From the NCBI RefSeq assembly GCF_000699445.3, contig NC_067195.1, forward strand, positions 64,042,591 through 64,106,590: DNA of 64,000 bases. Reading direction: 5' to 3'. Made by a program: the position numbers and the translations under genes. Below the pieces are notes generated by a model that made no database searches, was not told where the DNA came from, and saw only the letters and a program-made list of their open reading frames with translations. Each line of letters starts with the position of its first letter. Position 1 is the stretch's first letter. Origin of the DNA: Schistosoma haematobium. Taxonomy: Eukaryota; Platyhelminthes; Trematoda; Strigeidida; Schistosomatidae. Shown here one piece after another: positions 60,341 to 64,000 of this stretch.

Positions 60341-60344
60341 CCTT

Positions 60345-61440
60345 ATGATGATGCTTCTTGCTGTCCAGAACCTCCTGACACGACGAAATTAGTGCTTCTT
60401 TGATCCCTTTCTAGTCGTTTTCCATAGTAGTTTTCTCTTCTTCGAGTAGATTTTGTAAGGCTTGGAACCTGTTGTTGAGAGCTGTCTTGAATCGGTTGAG
60501 TCTGTCAGTATGTCGAAGGAAGTCAGTATTGAACCTTCGTAATACTGTTTGTCCAGTTGTCTAATGCCTCTTTAGCTTCATTTTTATCTTGGCCACAACC
60601 AGGTGGTGATCTTAAGCTATGTCAGCTCCTCTCCTTGTTCTTACATCTATTGATATTTTAAACTTTTTAGTGATACAGATATAATCCATCTGATTCTTTG
60701 TAGTGTGATCTAGTGAAACCTTTGTAGTTTTGTGTATGAGTTTGTGGGGGAATATAGTGCCACCTACAACCATTTTGTTGAATGCACACAGATTCGCAAA
60801 GCTTTCGCCATTCTCGTTCATGTCCCCCCATTCAGTCCATGTATTCCCATGATATCTTCATATCCGGTGTTGTCTATTCCGACTTTGGGATTTAGATCTC
60901 CCATCAGGATAGTCAGGTCCTTTCCTGGGCACTTCGCTATGATTGATTGCAGCCCCTTACAGAACCAACCCTTATTGTCGTCGTTGCTAGCATTTGTGTG
61001 TGCATAACATTGGATAACATTCATCTTGATTCTCTCCTCCTATGTTCTGAAGAATGCTTTGATGATCCCGGATCCATGAGATTGCCATTCGATTAGTTCA
61101 TTTAGAGCTTTTTTGGACAGCATCAGCACAACTCCCTGCGTGTGTGGAGCATATTTCTCTTTGTGACTGGAGTGCAGCATCATCTCTTCCGTGTCTAACC
61201 TTTGTTGTCCAGCTTGGGTCCAATGCGATTCGCTGATTTCGAGTGCTGCCAAATTGTATCTCTTGATTTCCGTTGCTATTTGACTGGTCCTCCCGGTCTC
61301 CCACATTGTTCGGACGTTCCACGTACCTATACGAATTGCTGCTCTGGTTGTTAGAAGGGGTATGGACCTCGTGACTTCCGAAGAATCTCGGATTTCATCA
61401 CGAGACGTCATAATTTTTCCTTCAACTAGGAGGGCAGAGT
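60345..61440 (-). mobile_element. RTE-type LINE endonuclease part (Perere-3/SR3-like)
   Basis: The minus strand reads IRIGTWNVRTMWETGRTSQI at the start, SHWTQAGQQRLDTEEMMLHS, VMNVIQCYAHTN-type, LTILMGDLNPKVG, NQMDYICITKKF. These are the N-terminal AP-endonuclease motifs. One frameshift breaks it near 61024, and it ends before the RT domain. Confidence 0.85.
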
Positions 61441-61559
61441 TTAAATTGTTTAATTTGTTTAATCTGGTTGGCGTGTTTTAGCAAGATCTTTCTCTATGGG
61501 GTGGGGTTTCCGACCCCATGACTAAACCTTCTCCTTTGTATGGGCTTAGGGCAGGCAGG

Positions 61560-61800
61560 ATATCAAGTCTTAGATTTTGGTACGAAATTCATTCACCCGT
61601 TGGTCTAAAGAACGTTTCGGCATTTTAGCTGATATCAGATCGTGATGAGAACCCTAAATTTAATTCCTAACCTTAATCATCAACTGTAGATCAGAATCCT
61701 TATTCTATATACTGCTTTACAACCCTCATTTAGTCTTAGTAATTAGGTGAACATTCTCAAGGTCACTAAGGCGTCACTCAAAAGTCGTTTATAAATTATA
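61560..61800 (+). repeat. Dispersed repeat, second copy
   Basis: Partner of 46260-46500 (see there); here AGCTGATATCAGATCGTGATG. Confidence 0.6.
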
Positions 61801-61919
61801 CTCACACCAAATTTCCCTTATAAACACAATCACAAATATTCGGCATAGTAATAGATATGAAATAAATTTCTTAATACACCATTAATTTGATATTATTGTT
61901 ATTATGGTAATTAATTTAT

Positions 61920-62125
61920 AACCAGTTATCTAAAGGTTAAGCGTTCGCGCACGAGACCGATATGACTGGGTTCGGATCTTGAGGGGTGGGATCGTGGTTG
62001 CGTATTGCTGAAAAGTTCCATACTATGATAAAACAGCCGTTCAGTGCTTCCAGGTTTTCCATGATGGTCTAGCTTCAATTGACTCATGAATTCAATTATT
62101 AGATTACTACAATCTCCACAAAATC
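61920..62125 (+). repeat. Sm-alpha-type SINE
   Basis: AAAGGTTAAGCGTTCGCGC, B box GGGTTCGGATCTT, and a mutated hammerhead segment (GCTGAAAAGTTCCATACTAT). The 3' tail TCTAGCTTCAATTGACTCAT is well kept. Confidence 0.65.
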
Positions 62126-62719
62126 CCTCAATGATTACAACCAAAGTTTTACCAACCTATTATATCCTCATTAGTCTCATTTTATTTTATAACAATTTCA
62201 TTATATCAAACTTTTCCTTTTAAAGTCGAAATAATTTTATTTAGATTTTTGTAATTATTTTCATTAAATTAATGAACACTTCAAATTTGTTTTAATAATA
62301 ATTTTTAAAAGAAATTTACTTAGTCGAAATGTAATTCAATATTGGCTCAATGAATTTACCCTTAAGTATTTTTTTGTAGATCTAATGGTGAATACGCAAT
62401 ATAAAATGTATCATGCTTGTTATAGAAGTCTGGTTCTTTGAAATATACAAATGAATTGGGGTGAATAGTAATTATGATAAATTAATATTAACTGTTTAAT
62501 TTTAATAAATATTGAAGTGGAAAATGTTAGTTTACAAATAGTTTTCACATTCTTTTTTTACTTTGATACTTTTATACTGTTTATAACGTTAGTTAGTAGT
62601 GTAGTTAAATATTTGTTATTAAGAAAAAGAATTAAAACTGAAAGAACAGTTTTTAACTATGATTATAATGACAAGATGAAAAAGCAAAATAACGATTGAT
62701 CAAAATGAAATAATTATTT

Positions 62720-63030
62720 TTCTAGATTGAAATCATGAAGCGATTGATTTTAGACTACCATTGAAAACCCGTAAGCACTGGACGGCCGTTTCGTCCTATT
62801 GTGGGACTCCTCTGCAGTGCACATCCACGATCCCGCTCGCGGGATTCGAACCCGGGGTCTTCGGTCTCGCGCGCGGACGCTTAACCTCTAGACCACTGAG
62901 CTGGCCAGCATTCAATCGTATTAATGTCTAACCTCAACTAATCCACGCAATTGCGGGACCAAATTCCATTGTACTGAAGTAGATACCTATCTCTACCTGA
63001 AACGCATTAGCTCCACTAGACACGGCTTCT
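62720..63030 (-). repeat. Best-preserved Sm-alpha-type SINE
   Basis: The minus strand has an A-box region GTGGTCTAGAGGTTAAGCG and a perfect B box GGTTCGAATCC (62842-62852), so an intact Pol III promoter. The hammerhead segment has stem I GCACTG/CAGTGC, stem II GTCC/GGAC, GAAA and cleavage triplet GTC. Its core reads CAGAGGA in place of CTGANGA, one catalytic base changed. Stem III (ACGGCCGT) is palindromic, as in dimer-acting hammerheads. Confidence 0.8.
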
Positions 63031-63289
63031 TACTAGAACTCTGAGATCATTTTGTCAGTCTTTCATAAAATGAAATCAACCAAACATTAACATAAATATA
63101 TACCCAGTTTTAAATAATCATAATAATTACCTTCTAAGAAGATATATTGAAATTTCCGTTCTCTTAGGAAAAACTTATTATTGTATGGTATTGACAAAAT
63201 ATCAAGAAAAGTCCCAATTAGAGACTATGTACGCGTATTAATAATTGGTGGTATGATATCAACGATCAATTAATATTTTTCAGCTGACG

Positions 63290-63400
63290 GATTAGAATTA
63301 GGTAGATTACCACTGAAAAGCAGAAAGAAGTGGATATCTATTTCACCTTAGTATGAGATCCTCCATCAGTTTACATCCAATAACCTTACTTGGGATCCAA
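63290..63400 (-). repeat. Strongly decayed SINE remnant
   Basis: ACCACTGAAAAGCAGAAAGA, then CTTAGTATGAGATCCTCCAT follows the order of the Sm-alpha 3' half on the minus strand. Low identity. Confidence 0.35.
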
Positions 63401-64000
63401 GCTAAAATCTTCATATCACTTAATGGGCATACAGTAGTTTACATCTCTAACTTCAATCAGTTTCGGGTAATGCTTGATCATCGTCCATTGCCATCAAGAA
63501 TATCGATATCACGTCCAACATGACTGAATTTTTCTGATCTTGACTTCTAGCTAGAACTCAGGGGATTTCCTCTCGAAGTTATCTACTAGTAAGTGCAGAA
63601 TTATATTTCTAGGACGAATTAGCCATCTATAATTTCCCCTTTTTTAGCATCCATTTACCTAAGATCAATTTGTGATGTAAAACAGCATAATTCCTCAATC
63701 TCTACAATTTTTCTTACTAAAAATGATTAACTGTTGTTTTTGATTTATACCGAGTTATATCAACTTCAATAGATTTTGAAGCAGTGTTCAAGTGTTTTAA
63801 CACTTCATGTGATATAGATAAATAATACTAGAAATCTTGTCAATAATACAATAGAATTATTATTATGAAGGCTAGTGATAACTATCTATTAACCTGTTAT
63901 GATCACTGACACTCCTTAAATTGAATATGAAACAATTAGTTGAATTATGTGGCCACTGGCTCATAATCATGACATTATTATTAAAAAACTTTCAGTTGTC
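63401..64000. other. No feature seen
   Basis: A+T-rich sequence to the window end. Confidence 0.35.

Noticed and set aside
62720..63030. Possible functional tRNA gene (perfect B box)
   Set aside because: Followed by a hammerhead-like segment and SINE tail, with no proper acceptor stem; it is a SINE head.

Overview
The window looks like nuclear DNA of a blood fluke (Schistosoma or a close relative). Four things point there: strong A+T richness; a kinase gene whose introns are all 31-48 nt, beside a gene with kilobase introns; RTE-type LINE pieces resembling schistosome Perere-3/SR3 and SR2; and tRNA-headed SINEs of the Sm-alpha type carrying hammerhead-ribozyme-like cores. These family names come from recognition, not from a search.

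Two genes are well supported, both on the + strand. Positions 861-24578 hold a TANGO6 (TMCO7/RTP1-like) orthologue. Twelve exons join in phase and run to a TAA stop; the first coding exons lie upstream of the window. Positions 38836-40175 hold a complete casein kinase II catalytic subunit (357 residues, eight exons). Two exons near 29 kb resemble a DUF4806-type gene and are tentative. A Merlin transposase remnant lies at about 35.3-35.7 kb on the minus strand.

The most unusual object is at 1584-3411, inside a TANGO6 intron. Two nearly identical inverted arms, each the 3' end of an LTR retroelement (internal sequence, polypurine tract, LTR) pointing outward, enclose a 542-bp unique core. That core is almost exactly one open exon (2236-2751, 172 codons, phase 0/0) with 16 nt of acceptor and 10 nt of donor flank. 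The host exons on either side are also phase 0 and join each other well against human TANGO6, so the element looks like a mobile or captured exon cassette.

The rest is repeat-rich. 7-16 kb (TANGO6 introns): SINEs, SR2-like fragments, a 92-bp perfect palindrome, a TTAA-flanked foldback. 24.8-26.1 kb: RTE copy lacking its reverse transcriptase. 26-38.8 kb: mostly unrecognised, with foldbacks and the tentative gene. 42-50.5 kb: LTR-like repeats, a foldback set 2 nt from one arm of a 3.6-kb-span inverted repeat, and a tRNA-like composite inverted repeat. 52-63 kb: LINE and SINE fragments without a host gene. Apart from the cassette exon there is no sign that the genes act together.
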